Of a DNA stretch of 9,689 nucleotides, positions 1-5,805 are shown one piece after another; the stretch's first letter is position 1, and every line of letters starts with the position of its first letter. The stretch covers positions 1-9,689 of the forward strand of contig CAYSCS010000111.1 of assembly GCA_964429695.1 (NCBI GenBank), in the 5' to 3' direction. The position numbers and the translations under genes were made by a program. This DNA comes from CAYSCS01 sp964429695. Its GTDB lineage: Bacteria; Acidobacteriota; Aminicenantia; Aminicenantales; Aminicenantaceae. The notes below the pieces were generated by a model. The model did not search any database and was not told where the DNA came from. It saw only the letters and a list, made by a program, of their open reading frames with translations.

Positions 1-90
1 CTTAGTAATTGTCCCCTGGCGGACAAGAGACCGAATGAACTCTGAACCGGGGATGATGTCCCCGTAAACTCGAGCTTGATGTGGATACAT
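1..90 (-). CDS. Putative 5' end of an unrecognised gene, truncated by the window edge
   Basis: On the minus strand an ATG at 90-88 opens 30 codons that reach position 1 without a stop. The product begins MYPHQARVYGDIIPG and continues with a SEFIRSLVRQGTITK segment. An AGGTG sits 5 nt before the ATG, and an in-frame TAG lies 7 codons upstream, so the start is well bounded. The stretch is visibly richer in G and C than the DNA to its right, which fits coding or transferred sequence. I do not recognise the family. The IS-like repeats just upstream (110-131) make a transposase-type gene one possibility. Because only 30 codons are visible, chance openness cannot be excluded. Confidence 0.3.
   Translation of the reverse strand, partial: MYPHQARVYGDIIPGSEFIRSLVRQGTITK
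48..64. repeat. Small GC-rich inverted repeat (hairpin)
   Basis: CGGGGA at 48-53 and TCCCCG at 59-64 form a perfect 6-bp stem around the loop TGATG. It lies inside the putative minus-strand reading frame and has no T-run on either side. It is more likely a by-product of coding sequence than a terminator. Confidence 0.35.
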
Positions 91-109
91 AGCAACACCT
101 ATTTTACCC

Positions 110-131
110 TAATGTGTCACTAATGTATCTG
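110..131. repeat. Two 11-bp tandem repeats, possible IS terminus
   Basis: TAATGTGTCAC (110-120) is followed directly by TAATGTATCTG (121-131), giving a period of one helical turn. Read on the minus strand, the segment starts TGTGCTGGGTC at 141-131 and runs through the repeats to the putative ORF start at 90. A terminal TGT, short repeated motifs and then a reading frame is the layout of some transposase-binding ends (IS21 or IS481 type). The repeats are seen directly; the IS interpretation is inference. Confidence 0.4.
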
Positions 132-141
132 ACCCAGCACA

Positions 142-428
142 ATTCATTAATTTTGAGGAGGAGATTTATTGTTTTATTCTATTTCTTGGTTAGGAATTTA
201 AAGCTTAATGGTTAAAATAAATAGATATTGAAAGAATATTTTATTACTGAAAATCCTTTTATCCTCCCTTTTTTAAGACCTCTAGATTTCGAAGGAATTT
301 AAAATACTTGTCCAGAATTTAAGGGAGAAATATCTATGCTAATCTTAATAAATTTCAAAAACTAAAACTAAGATTTCTCTAAGGCTATGAGATTGACAAT
401 AGTTTATTTTCCATTTATAAATAAAGCA
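142..428. other. AT-rich intergenic region without a convincing gene
   Basis: This stretch has stops in all frames and no RNA gene that I can recognise. It contains two Shine-Dalgarno-like sites. GAGGAGG (154-160) precedes a TTG with only about ten codons. AGGGAG (322-327) precedes an ATG at 336 that opens only nine codons, ending at 365. Either could serve a leader peptide, but nothing supports that. No good promoter for the downstream gene stands out; TTGTCC (308-313) with TATCTA (331-336) at 17 bp is the best match and it is weak. Confidence 0.5.
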
Positions 429-1586
429 ATGGCCATCAGAAGATGTCCTTATTGTAAAGCAATCATCGACGAAAGAGCGAAGTTTTGCTCTAATTGTGGG
501 ACTCAGCTTCTTTTCCCTGAAGATGAATTCATAGAAGAGCCAATTCCTGGTGAAAAAATAGTTGAGGAAGAGGAACGAAAGGAAGAAGAGGATAAAGAAA
601 TAGAACTTGAGGAAGAGGAGGAAGTGTTAGAGGAAGAAGAGGAACAGGCAGTTGAGGAAAGAGGAGAAATAAATCTAGAAGAAGAATACGCTGAGGAAAG
701 AAATGAAGAAGAGCCTGAAGAAGAAGTAAAGCTTGAGGACGGAGGAAAAAATAGAGATAAGGAGAAGATATTTTCATTAATTGAAAAAGAAGAGTCGAAA
801 TTAATAAGCCATGTAGAGAAACATGAAGAAAACTTTCTGCTTGAGGATGAAAAAAGAACTTATCATGAGGAGGAAAAAAAGGAAACTGAGCCTGAAAAGG
901 AGTTAGAAGAGGAACTTGCATTTAAGGCGGAAGACTTGGAAAAAGCCCTTGAAACTTCAGAATTTGAGAAAGATGAAATAGAAAAATTTCTTGCTTCAGT
1001 AAAGCAAGAAAGGGAAAAACAGATATCCAATCTGGAAGATGTGCTCTCTCCGCCTGTTCAAGAAAAACAGAGCCCATCATCACCTATTGATGACATCCCA
1101 CCCTGGGCTTCAAAAATAAGGGATGTCTCCATGGATGAACTTTCAATTTCTCCTGCAGAAGAAGAGAGTGAAGGATACTTTGAAGATGAGACAAGGCTTA
1201 AGGAAGGAGAAACGAAAATTGAAAAGGGAAAATCTAAACCAGATTCAGGTGTAGGAGTTCCTGAGGAAATCTTCCAAAAAAGCCTTCCCTTTGAAGGAGA
1301 GAAGGAAGAAGCTCATAATCATAAGGGGAGGAGGATAAAGATATCCTCAAGGTTTTCGCAATGGCTAAAATCAAGAATATTTGACCTTCTGTTCATCGCA
1401 GCCTTCTGGGTTATTTCCCTTTGGCTTGCCTCTCGGGTGATGGAGGTGAATCTTTTCAATTTAATAGCAGCCACCTCCCTTTCAATTATTATTTTCTATT
1501 TTATTCTTCTTAGTGTATATTTCTTTTTATTCCGTTTTTTCTTGGGCGAAACGCTTGGAGACCATCTTTTTGCTCAGGAAGATTGA
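429..1586 (+). CDS. Zinc-ribbon, acidic-linker, RDD-like membrane protein
   Basis: The protein is 385 aa from ATG 429. An in-frame ATG at 387 would add 14 residues, but I prefer 429 because the zinc ribbon then sits at the extreme N-terminus as is usual. Neither start has a strong RBS (AAGG lies only 2 nt before 387). Residues 6-23 form a double CXXC zinc ribbon (CPYC, CSNCG). Residues about 30-300 are a highly charged, Glu/Lys-rich, low-complexity linker, probably disordered or coiled coil, with a Pro/Ser-rich patch near its middle. The C-terminus has two hydrophobic helices at about 317-336 and 345-371, entered by LKSRIFDLLF and followed by GETLGDHLF. The R..D pair and the G-T-G pattern resemble a shortened RDD domain. 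The ribbon is therefore predicted to be cytosolic on a membrane-anchored protein. The function is unknown. The 3' end overlaps convergent lptB by 13 bp. Confidence 0.8.
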   Translation: MAIRRCPYCKAIIDERAKFCSNCGTQLLFPEDEFIEEPIPGEKIVEEEERKEEEDKEIELEEEEEVLEEEEEQAVEERGEINLEEEYAEERNEEEPEEEVKLEDGGKNRDKEKIFSLIEKEESKLISHVEKHEENFLLEDEKRTYHEEEKKETEPEKELEEELAFKAEDLEKALETSEFEKDEIEKFLASVKQEREKQISNLEDVLSPPVQEKQSPSSPIDDIPPWASKIRDVSMDELSISPAEEESEGYFEDETRLKEGETKIEKGKSKPDSGVGVPEEIFQKSLPFEGEKEEAHNHKGRRIKISSRFSQWLKSRIFDLLFIAAFWVISLWLASRVMEVNLFNLIAATSLSIIIFYFILLSVYFFLFRFFLGETLGDHLFAQED

Positions 1587-2323
1587 GGAAAAATTTCCTC
1601 GCCTAGCTTAAAATTTTTTCCGAGGAATCTTTCACGTGCCCTTTCATCTGCTGCAACTTCTTTAGGAGCCCCATGGATTAAAAGCTCTCCTTTATCTATT
1701 ATATAGGCTCTATCTGATATCTTGAAAGTATCTCTAACATTGTGGTCAGAAATTATAATCCCGATTCCCCTTTTTTTTAAGTTGAGGAGGATTTTCTGGA
1801 GGTCTATAATCGTCAGAGGGTCAACTCCAGTAAAAGGCTCATCCAGGAGAAGAAACTTGGGGTCGATGAGCAGTGCTCGGCAGATTTCAAGTTTCCTTCT
1901 TTCTCCGCCAGAAAGGGTATGAGCTGGTTGACGGGCTAAATTGAGAATTCCTAATTCTTCGAGCAGTAGAGTTGCGATTTTTTTCCAATCTCTTCTTTTT
2001 TTGGGGATAAGCTCGAGAACTAGCTTGAGATTATCTTCAACACTGGCTTTGAGGAAGACTGAATGTTCCTGAGGTAAATAGATAATTCCAGAAGAGGCAC
2101 GACGAAAAGAGGAATATTTAGATATATCTTCATTATCAAGGAATATTCTCCCTTCATCCGGCCTTATTAATCCTACTATCATCTGGAAGGTAGTAGTCTT
2201 TCCTGCTCCATTTCTTCCAAGAAGACCGATAATTTCTGCAGTATCAACCTCTATGGTTACCCTGTTGACAACAGGGCGATTGTTGTAGCTTTTTACGAGA
2301 TTCTCTGCTTTAAGTGAAGACAT
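1574..2323 (-). CDS. lptB: LPS export ABC transporter ATP-binding protein LptB
   Basis: The protein is a 249-aa ABC ATPase of the normal length for LptB. In the known family, LptB dimers on the inner membrane power LptFG to extract LPS and push it across the LptC-A-D bridge. The motifs are complete: Walker A GRNGAGKT (36-43), Q-loop Gln85 in IYLPQEHSVF, signature LSGGE (137-141) followed by RRKLEICRAL, Walker B FLLLDE (157-162) and switch His194 in SDHNVRDTF. YLPQE.S.F...SVEDNL and DHNVR are typical of LptB rather than of amino-acid (LivF/LivG) transporters. The start ATG is about 20 nt downstream of a predicted transcription start and has only a weak AGG upstream. No lptA, lptC, lptF or lptG is in the window. 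It overlaps the convergent zinc-ribbon gene by 13 bp. Confidence 0.93.
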   Translation of the reverse strand: MSSLKAENLVKSYNNRPVVNRVTIEVDTAEIIGLLGRNGAGKTTTFQMIVGLIRPDEGRIFLDNEDISKYSSFRRASSGIIYLPQEHSVFLKASVEDNLKLVLELIPKKRRDWKKIATLLLEELGILNLARQPAHTLSGGERRKLEICRALLIDPKFLLLDEPFTGVDPLTIIDLQKILLNLKKRGIGIIISDHNVRDTFKISDRAYIIDKGELLIHGAPKEVAADERARERFLGKNFKLGEEIFPQSS

Positions 2324-2351
2324 TGATACAACCTGATGTCTGAGTTAAAAT
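2323..2351 (+). promoter_or_regulatory. Sigma70-type promoter for the DUF1848 gene
   Basis: TTGATA (2323-2328), a 17-bp spacer and TAAAAT (2346-2351) lie 33 bp before the ATG at 2385. Both hexamers match the consensus at 5 of 6 positions. The -35 box begins at the first base of the lptB start codon on the other strand. Confidence 0.55.
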
Positions 2352-2378
2352 ACTAAAATCAATCCACTGTAGTGTCAA
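2350..2378 (-). promoter_or_regulatory. Sigma70-type promoter for lptB
   Basis: On the minus strand a perfect TTGACA (2378-2373) is followed after 17 bp by TAGTAT (2355-2350, 4 of 6). The predicted transcription start is about 20 nt upstream of the lptB ATG. The -10 box overlaps the -10 of the divergent DUF1848 promoter by two bases. Confidence 0.55.
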
Positions 2379-2384
2379 GAAAAT

Positions 2385-3230
2385 ATGAAGATTATTGTCA
2401 GTGCCTCCCGAAGAACAGACCTTATCTCTTTTTTTCCTGAATGGCTCTCTTCTGTAGTTAAGAAAGAAAGCGTCAGAGTATACGGACCATCCCGTAATTC
2501 TTATGTGGTTAATCTCAGCCCTGACTCTGTGCACACGCTTGTGCTCTGGTCAAAAAATTTTTCTAATCTGATAGAAAACCGCTTTTCTTTAAGAGATGCT
2601 GTTAAAAAATACGATAACCTTTATTTTCATTTCACTATCACCGGCCTCGGAGGAAGCATAATTGAAAGAGGTGTCCCCTCACCTGAGGTTGCTCTTTCTC
2701 AGCTCGATTTTCTTATAGAAATTGCTGAAAGCCCAGAGCATATCTCGATACGCTTTGACCCTATCATCTATTGGAGGGAAGGGAAAAGGATAAGGACGAA
2801 TCTTTTGTTTTTTGAGAAGCTTGCCCCCCAGCTTCATAAGAGGGGAATAAAACATGTCAGGTTTAGTTTTGCCCAGTGGTATAAAAAAGCAGTAAGACGA
2901 GCACAAAAGCACCGATTTTCCTTCTTTGACCCAAGTGAGGAAGAGAAAATAGAGGCTGCAAAATTTTTAGTTAAGATTGCGGACCAATGGAAGTTGTGCC
3001 TCTACTCTTGTGCACAGAATTTTCTCATTGGTGTGGAAGGTATTTCTCGTTCTTCCTGTATCGATGGTGCTTTTCTTCAAAACCTTCATCCTGAAAATGA
3101 GCCTGCATCGACGAACAAGGATAAGACTCAGCGTAAGGAATGTGGCTGCACTGAATCTTTGGATATTGGGAGTTATACTCAGTTTTGCCCCCATAGTTGC
3201 CTTTATTGTTATGCTAATCCCAAAATGTAA
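2385..3230 (+). CDS. DUF1848 family protein, radical-SAM-like with C-terminal cysteine cluster
   Basis: The protein is 281 aa. The N-terminus KIIVSASRRTD and the C-terminus CGCTESLDIG....CPHSCLYCYAN are hallmarks of DUF1848. The C-terminal C268-X3-C272-X2-C275 has the spacing of a radical-SAM 4Fe-4S ligand motif but sits at the end of the protein, unlike classical radical-SAM enzymes. C205, C209, C225, C253 and C255 could ligate a second cluster or metal. The CLYCYAN ending recalls spore-photolyase-type proteins; whether the resemblance is functional is inference, and the reaction is unknown to me. Aromatic and basic residues are frequent, and there is no signal peptide. The RBS is weak (AAGAAAAT). 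The gene is divergent from lptB and convergent with ogt, 30 bp from its end. Confidence 0.82.
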   Translation: MKIIVSASRRTDLISFFPEWLSSVVKKESVRVYGPSRNSYVVNLSPDSVHTLVLWSKNFSNLIENRFSLRDAVKKYDNLYFHFTITGLGGSIIERGVPSPEVALSQLDFLIEIAESPEHISIRFDPIIYWREGKRIRTNLLFFEKLAPQLHKRGIKHVRFSFAQWYKKAVRRAQKHRFSFFDPSEEEKIEAAKFLVKIADQWKLCLYSCAQNFLIGVEGISRSSCIDGAFLQNLHPENEPASTNKDKTQRKECGCTESLDIGSYTQFCPHSCLYCYANPKM

Positions 3231-3260
3231 ATTATTTTCATCTGAATAATGAATATTACA

Positions 3261-3758
3261 TCATTTTTTCTGTTCAAGATTTAAGAGATAGTGTTTAAGC
3301 TCAAGCCAAGAGCCAAAACCCCCTAAGTTTCCATCAGACTTTATGACTCTATGGCAGGGGATGATAATGAGCAAAGGATTTTTAGAGAGTGCTTGTCCGA
3401 CGCTCCTGTATCCTTTATGGTTTAAGTTATGAGCAATTGACTTGTAGGTAGATTTTTCCCCCCATGGGATCTTTCGAGTCTCAAGCCAGACTCTTTTCTG
3501 ATAAGGTGTCCCATAAATGAAATCGAAGGAAAGAGAATTAAAATCTTCTCTAATCCCTTGAAAATACTTGTTGAGAAGCTTTTCTTCAAGATGGAATTTT
3601 TCTTTTTTTTGGATAAGAGGAATTTTTTTTTCCTTAAATCTGCGTAATACATCATCAAAATCATCATCATTTCTGAGAGACCGAACCATACATAAATCTC
3701 TTTCTGTTTTTGCCAGAAAAAGCTTGGCGCCTGGAAATTCAATGACAGTCCAGTACAT
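3261..3758 (-). CDS. ogt: Methylated-DNA-[protein]-cysteine S-methyltransferase (O6-alkylguanine-DNA alkyltransferase)
   Basis: This enzyme removes O6-alkyl groups from guanine by irreversible transfer to its own cysteine. I chose ATG 3758 (165 aa, starting MYWTVIEF) because AGGGAGGAAA (3770-3761) lies immediately upstream. An in-frame ATG at 3797 would give 178 aa but would overlap the neighbouring gene. The C-terminal domain carries the DNA-binding helix region (KIPWGEKSTYKSIA), the RSVGQAL arginine-finger segment and the active site PCHRV with acceptor Cys135. GGFGSW and a final helix follow. The N-terminal half is divergent and Lys-rich, as is common in this family. It is the last gene of the probable rpsU operon; its RBS overlaps the phosphoesterase stop codon, which suggests translational coupling. 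ogt is a family-level symbol; the exact subtype is not resolved. Confidence 0.9.
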   Translation of the reverse strand: MYWTVIEFPGAKLFLAKTERDLCMVRSLRNDDDFDDVLRRFKEKKIPLIQKKEKFHLEEKLLNKYFQGIREDFNSLSFDFIYGTPYQKRVWLETRKIPWGEKSTYKSIAHNLNHKGYRSVGQALSKNPLLIIIPCHRVIKSDGNLGGFGSWLELKHYLLNLEQKK

Positions 3759-3760
3759 CT

Positions 3761-3770
3761 TTTCCTCCCT
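3761..3770 (-). promoter_or_regulatory. Shine-Dalgarno site that decides the ogt start
   Basis: AGGGAGGAAA on the minus strand ends two bases before ATG 3758 and overlaps the phosphoesterase stop (TAG, 3771-3769). It supports the shorter 165-aa product and coupling of the two genes. Confidence 0.7.
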
Positions 3771-4509
3771 AAATCCCAAGAGATAGCCGTTCAGCAAGGG
3801 CGATAGGAAGACCAGCCTCGATTATTTTTCTCTGAGCCTCACGTATGTCGTACTCAAAACGATAAAACATGATTTTCCTTGTGTTTGAATCGTAGATGGC
3901 ACAAGCTGAGCGATTGTCCCTATCACGAGGTTGACCAATAGAGCCTGGATTGATAAGGTAATTCACATTTTTTTCCAAGCGTAGCTCGTTGTAGCTTCCC
4001 ATGAGAAACGTTCCTTCCACGACATTATCCTTTTCTATGTATACAAAAGGAAAATGTGTGTGTCCAAAAAAACATAGCGGTGTTTTGAGATGAAGGAAGG
4101 CTTCTGAAGCATCAAATTCTCCAAAGATGTAGTGGTCCTCATCAAAGGGAGCGCCATGGCAGATGGTGATGTGATTATGAACGATGAGAGGGCCTTTTTT
4201 TAACTTGCAAAGAAAATTCATATTCTTCTTGAGGATTTTTTCCTTTGTCCAATGGATAGCTGAAGCTGCGATAGGATTAAAAGTCTGAACAGAATCGAGG
4301 CCACAAACAGCTTTATCGTGGTTTCCTCTTATCATAGAGATTGGAGAAATGAGTTGAATCTTCTCCATTATCTCATTCGGAGATGCTCCGTAGCCAACAA
4401 GATCTCCAAGAAATATAAAATGGTCTATTCTCCTTTTCTTGATAAAGTTTAGGAGGGCAAGCAGGGATTCTAAATTTCCATGTATATCCGAGAAGATGAG
4501 GTAGCGCAT
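3769..4509 (-). CDS. Calcineurin-like metallophosphoesterase (YfcE/MJ0936-type)
   Basis: The protein is a 246-aa single-domain metal-dependent phosphoesterase. All dinuclear-metal motifs are present: FSDIHGN (Asp8, His10), GDLVGYG (Asp36), RGNHD (Asn63, His64), CHGAP (His118) and FGHTH (His150, His152). NPGSIGQPRDRDNR, also typical of the family, follows. Related small proteins are phosphodiesterases that act on model or cyclic nucleotide substrates; the natural substrate here cannot be read from sequence. There is no signal peptide, so it is cytosolic. GAGGAAGA lies just before the ATG, and the gene starts 16 nt after the lipA stop, so cotranscription is likely. Its C-terminal extension (about residue 210 onward) is short and helical. 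Confidence 0.88.
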   Translation of the reverse strand: MRYLIFSDIHGNLESLLALLNFIKKRRIDHFIFLGDLVGYGASPNEIMEKIQLISPISMIRGNHDKAVCGLDSVQTFNPIAASAIHWTKEKILKKNMNFLCKLKKGPLIVHNHITICHGAPFDEDHYIFGEFDASEAFLHLKTPLCFFGHTHFPFVYIEKDNVVEGTFLMGSYNELRLEKNVNYLINPGSIGQPRDRDNRSACAIYDSNTRKIMFYRFEYDIREAQRKIIEAGLPIALAERLSLGI

Positions 4510-4525
4510 TTCTTCCTCAAGCCAC

Positions 4526-5404
4526 TCAATGTATCAGAGATTCATACATTCTCTTTGCCATATATGAACTTCTAACTAATGGCCCTGATTCAACCGCACT
4601 AAAGCCAAGGTCAAGGGCCATTTTTTTGATATATTCGAATTCAAAAGGTGAATAAAATTTTTTTACAGGTAAATTCTGTTTTGTAGGCTGGAGATACTGA
4701 CCTATTGTCAAGAGGTCGCACCCTGCATTCCTCAGGTCTTTCATTGTTTTTAAAATTTGATCGTACTTTTCTCCTAGCCCCACGATCAATCCCGATTTTG
4801 TTGTTATTCCCCAATTCTTGACCTTTTCTAAGACTTTTAAGGAACATGCATAATTGTTAATCTTTCTTTTGATGTAGGGGTAAAGAGCTTCTGGAACTTC
4901 CAGGTTATGACATATGACATCCGGGTTTGAATCGATGATCATCTTTAAACTGTTTTCGTTGCCCTTAAAATCTGGAATCAACACTTCAACTCTAACATCA
5001 TAATTTCTTTTTTTTATAGCCATGAGAGTTGACGAAAACTGGGATGATCCTCCATCTTCAAGGTCATCTCTTGTTACGGAAGTAATCACTGTATATTTTA
5101 ATCCCATTATATTGACAGCTTCTGCTATTTTACCTGATTCTTGGGGAAGAATGTTTGAAGGATGTCCTTTTTTTACTGCGCAGAAAGCACAATTTCGCGT
5201 GCATACTGTTCCTAAAATCAGGAAGGTAGCAGTTTTTTGGGACCAACATTCATAAATATTGGGACATTTTGCATTCTGACAAATTGTATTGAGCCCCCTT
5301 TCTCTTAGCAAATTTAGAGTATGGAAAAAGTTTTGATTTGTAAGTAACTTAATTTTTAACCAGGGAGGTTTTTTGGAAAGATTTTCGTCTGAATGAGGCT
5401 TCAC
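4526..5404 (-). CDS. lipA: Lipoyl synthase
   Basis: This radical-SAM enzyme inserts two sulfurs into the octanoyl chain carried by lipoyl domains (pyruvate and 2-oxoglutarate dehydrogenase E2, glycine cleavage H protein). The 292 aa is the normal length. The auxiliary-cluster ligands are Cys42, Cys47 and Cys53 (CX4CX5C, in CQNAKCPNIYEC), and the SAM-cluster ligands are Cys68, Cys72 and Cys75 (CTRNCAFC). The conserved C-terminal RSSY (about 278-281) supplies the serine ligand. TSVTRDDLEDGG and the SGLIVGLGE segment are also family signatures. The start is GTG; AAAGGA lies very close to it, and no early ATG is available. No lipB or lplA is in the window, so the octanoyl donor system must be elsewhere. 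The gene lies 55 bp downstream of rpsU. Confidence 0.95.
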   Translation of the reverse strand: MKPHSDENLSKKPPWLKIKLLTNQNFFHTLNLLRERGLNTICQNAKCPNIYECWSQKTATFLILGTVCTRNCAFCAVKKGHPSNILPQESGKIAEAVNIMGLKYTVITSVTRDDLEDGGSSQFSSTLMAIKKRNYDVRVEVLIPDFKGNENSLKMIIDSNPDVICHNLEVPEALYPYIKRKINNYACSLKVLEKVKNWGITTKSGLIVGLGEKYDQILKTMKDLRNAGCDLLTIGQYLQPTKQNLPVKKFYSPFEFEYIKKMALDLGFSAVESGPLVRSSYMAKRMYESLIH

Positions 5405-5459
5405 TTCCTTTCTCGGTGGGAAAATATTTTATTAAAAGGTTTAGAGAAGATTAAAGCCG

Positions 5460-5669
5460 TTAATAATATTCTAATTCTCTTTCTCTCTTAAGGCGCCTTC
5501 TCATGCGTTTTCTCGCCTGAGCTTCCTTCATTCGTCTTCTTTCTCCAGGCTTATAATATACAGAATGTTTCTTGATTTCTTTAATGATTGCTTCCTGTTG
5601 AACTTTTCTTTTGAATCTTCTGAGAGCGCTTTCTAGAGATTCTCCTTCTTCAACTACAACAAATGCCAA
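5460..5669 (-). CDS. rpsU: 30S ribosomal protein S21 (bS21)
   Basis: This is a small-subunit protein near the anti-Shine-Dalgarno end of 16S rRNA. The 69 aa is the typical length. The N-terminus VVVEEGESLESALRRFKRKV is the family signature, followed by KPGERRRMKE and a very Arg/Lys-rich helical tail ending in LEYY. The start is TTG, which is fixed by a perfect AAGGAGGTGA 7 nt upstream and by the canonical N-terminus. It is first in the leftward run with lipA, the phosphoesterase and ogt. It is not next to dnaG/rpoD here, as it is in E. coli. Confidence 0.95.
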   Translation of the reverse strand: MAFVVVEEGESLESALRRFKRKVQQEAIIKEIKKHSVYYKPGERRRMKEAQARKRMRRRLKRERELEYY

Positions 5670-5675
5670 ATATAT

Positions 5676-5685
5676 TCACCTCCTT
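5676..5685 (-). promoter_or_regulatory. Near-perfect Shine-Dalgarno for rpsU
   Basis: AAGGAGGTGA on the minus strand is close to the full anti-SD complement. Its last base falls 6 nt before the TTG start, which it identifies. Strong initiation fits a ribosomal protein gene. Confidence 0.85.
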
Positions 5686-5700
5686 GATATTAGCATTAGA

Positions 5701-5729
5701 TTTATATCCGATTCGCCTCTTCTTGTCAA
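5701..5729 (-). promoter_or_regulatory. Strong sigma70-type promoter of the rpsU operon
   Basis: On the minus strand a perfect TTGACA (5729-5724) is followed, after exactly 17 bp, by TATAAA (5706-5701, 5 of 6). The rpsU start codon is about 31 nt beyond the -10 box. The IS end at 5749 lies only about 20 bp upstream of the -35 box, so the insertion probably replaced upstream DNA without destroying the promoter. Confidence 0.75.
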
Positions 5730-5748
5730 GGATTTCTGAAATTACAAG

Positions 5749-5762
5749 ACATGGTTTACACA
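5749..5762 (+). repeat. Left inverted repeat of the IS
   Basis: ACATGGTTTACACA pairs with the right end in inverted orientation (ACATG, gap of 3, GTTTACACA). Confidence 0.55.
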
Positions 5763-5805
5763 TTGAGCTTTATTTTCTAAGCTTAGATACGAAAGGAGAA
5801 TCATC

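Noticed and set aside
308..336. TTGTCC-17-TATCTA as promoter for the zinc-ribbon gene
   Set aside because: The hexamers match consensus at only 4 and 3 positions, which is expected by chance in AT-rich DNA.
336..365. Nine-codon ORF with a good RBS (AGGGAG) as a leader peptide
   Set aside because: There is no attenuator hairpin or codon enrichment, and it is too short to support alone.
529..921. 130-codon minus-strand open frame
   Set aside because: It is a shadow of the Glu-rich coding strand: GAA/GAG read backwards gives Leu/Phe/Pro-rich nonsense, with no RBS.
2310..2534. Minus-strand frame antisense to the DUF1848 start
   Set aside because: It overlaps both promoters and two well-supported genes, and its product has no recognisable feature.
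3231..3250. ATTATT/AATAAT hairpin between the convergent DUF1848 and ogt genes as a bidirectional terminator
   Set aside because: The stem is only 6-7 A-T or G-T pairs and has no T-tract. It is too weak to claim.
3759..3797. Longer ogt start giving 178 aa
   Set aside because: It would overlap the phosphoesterase by 29 bp and lacks an RBS, whereas the inner ATG has AGGGAGG directly upstream.
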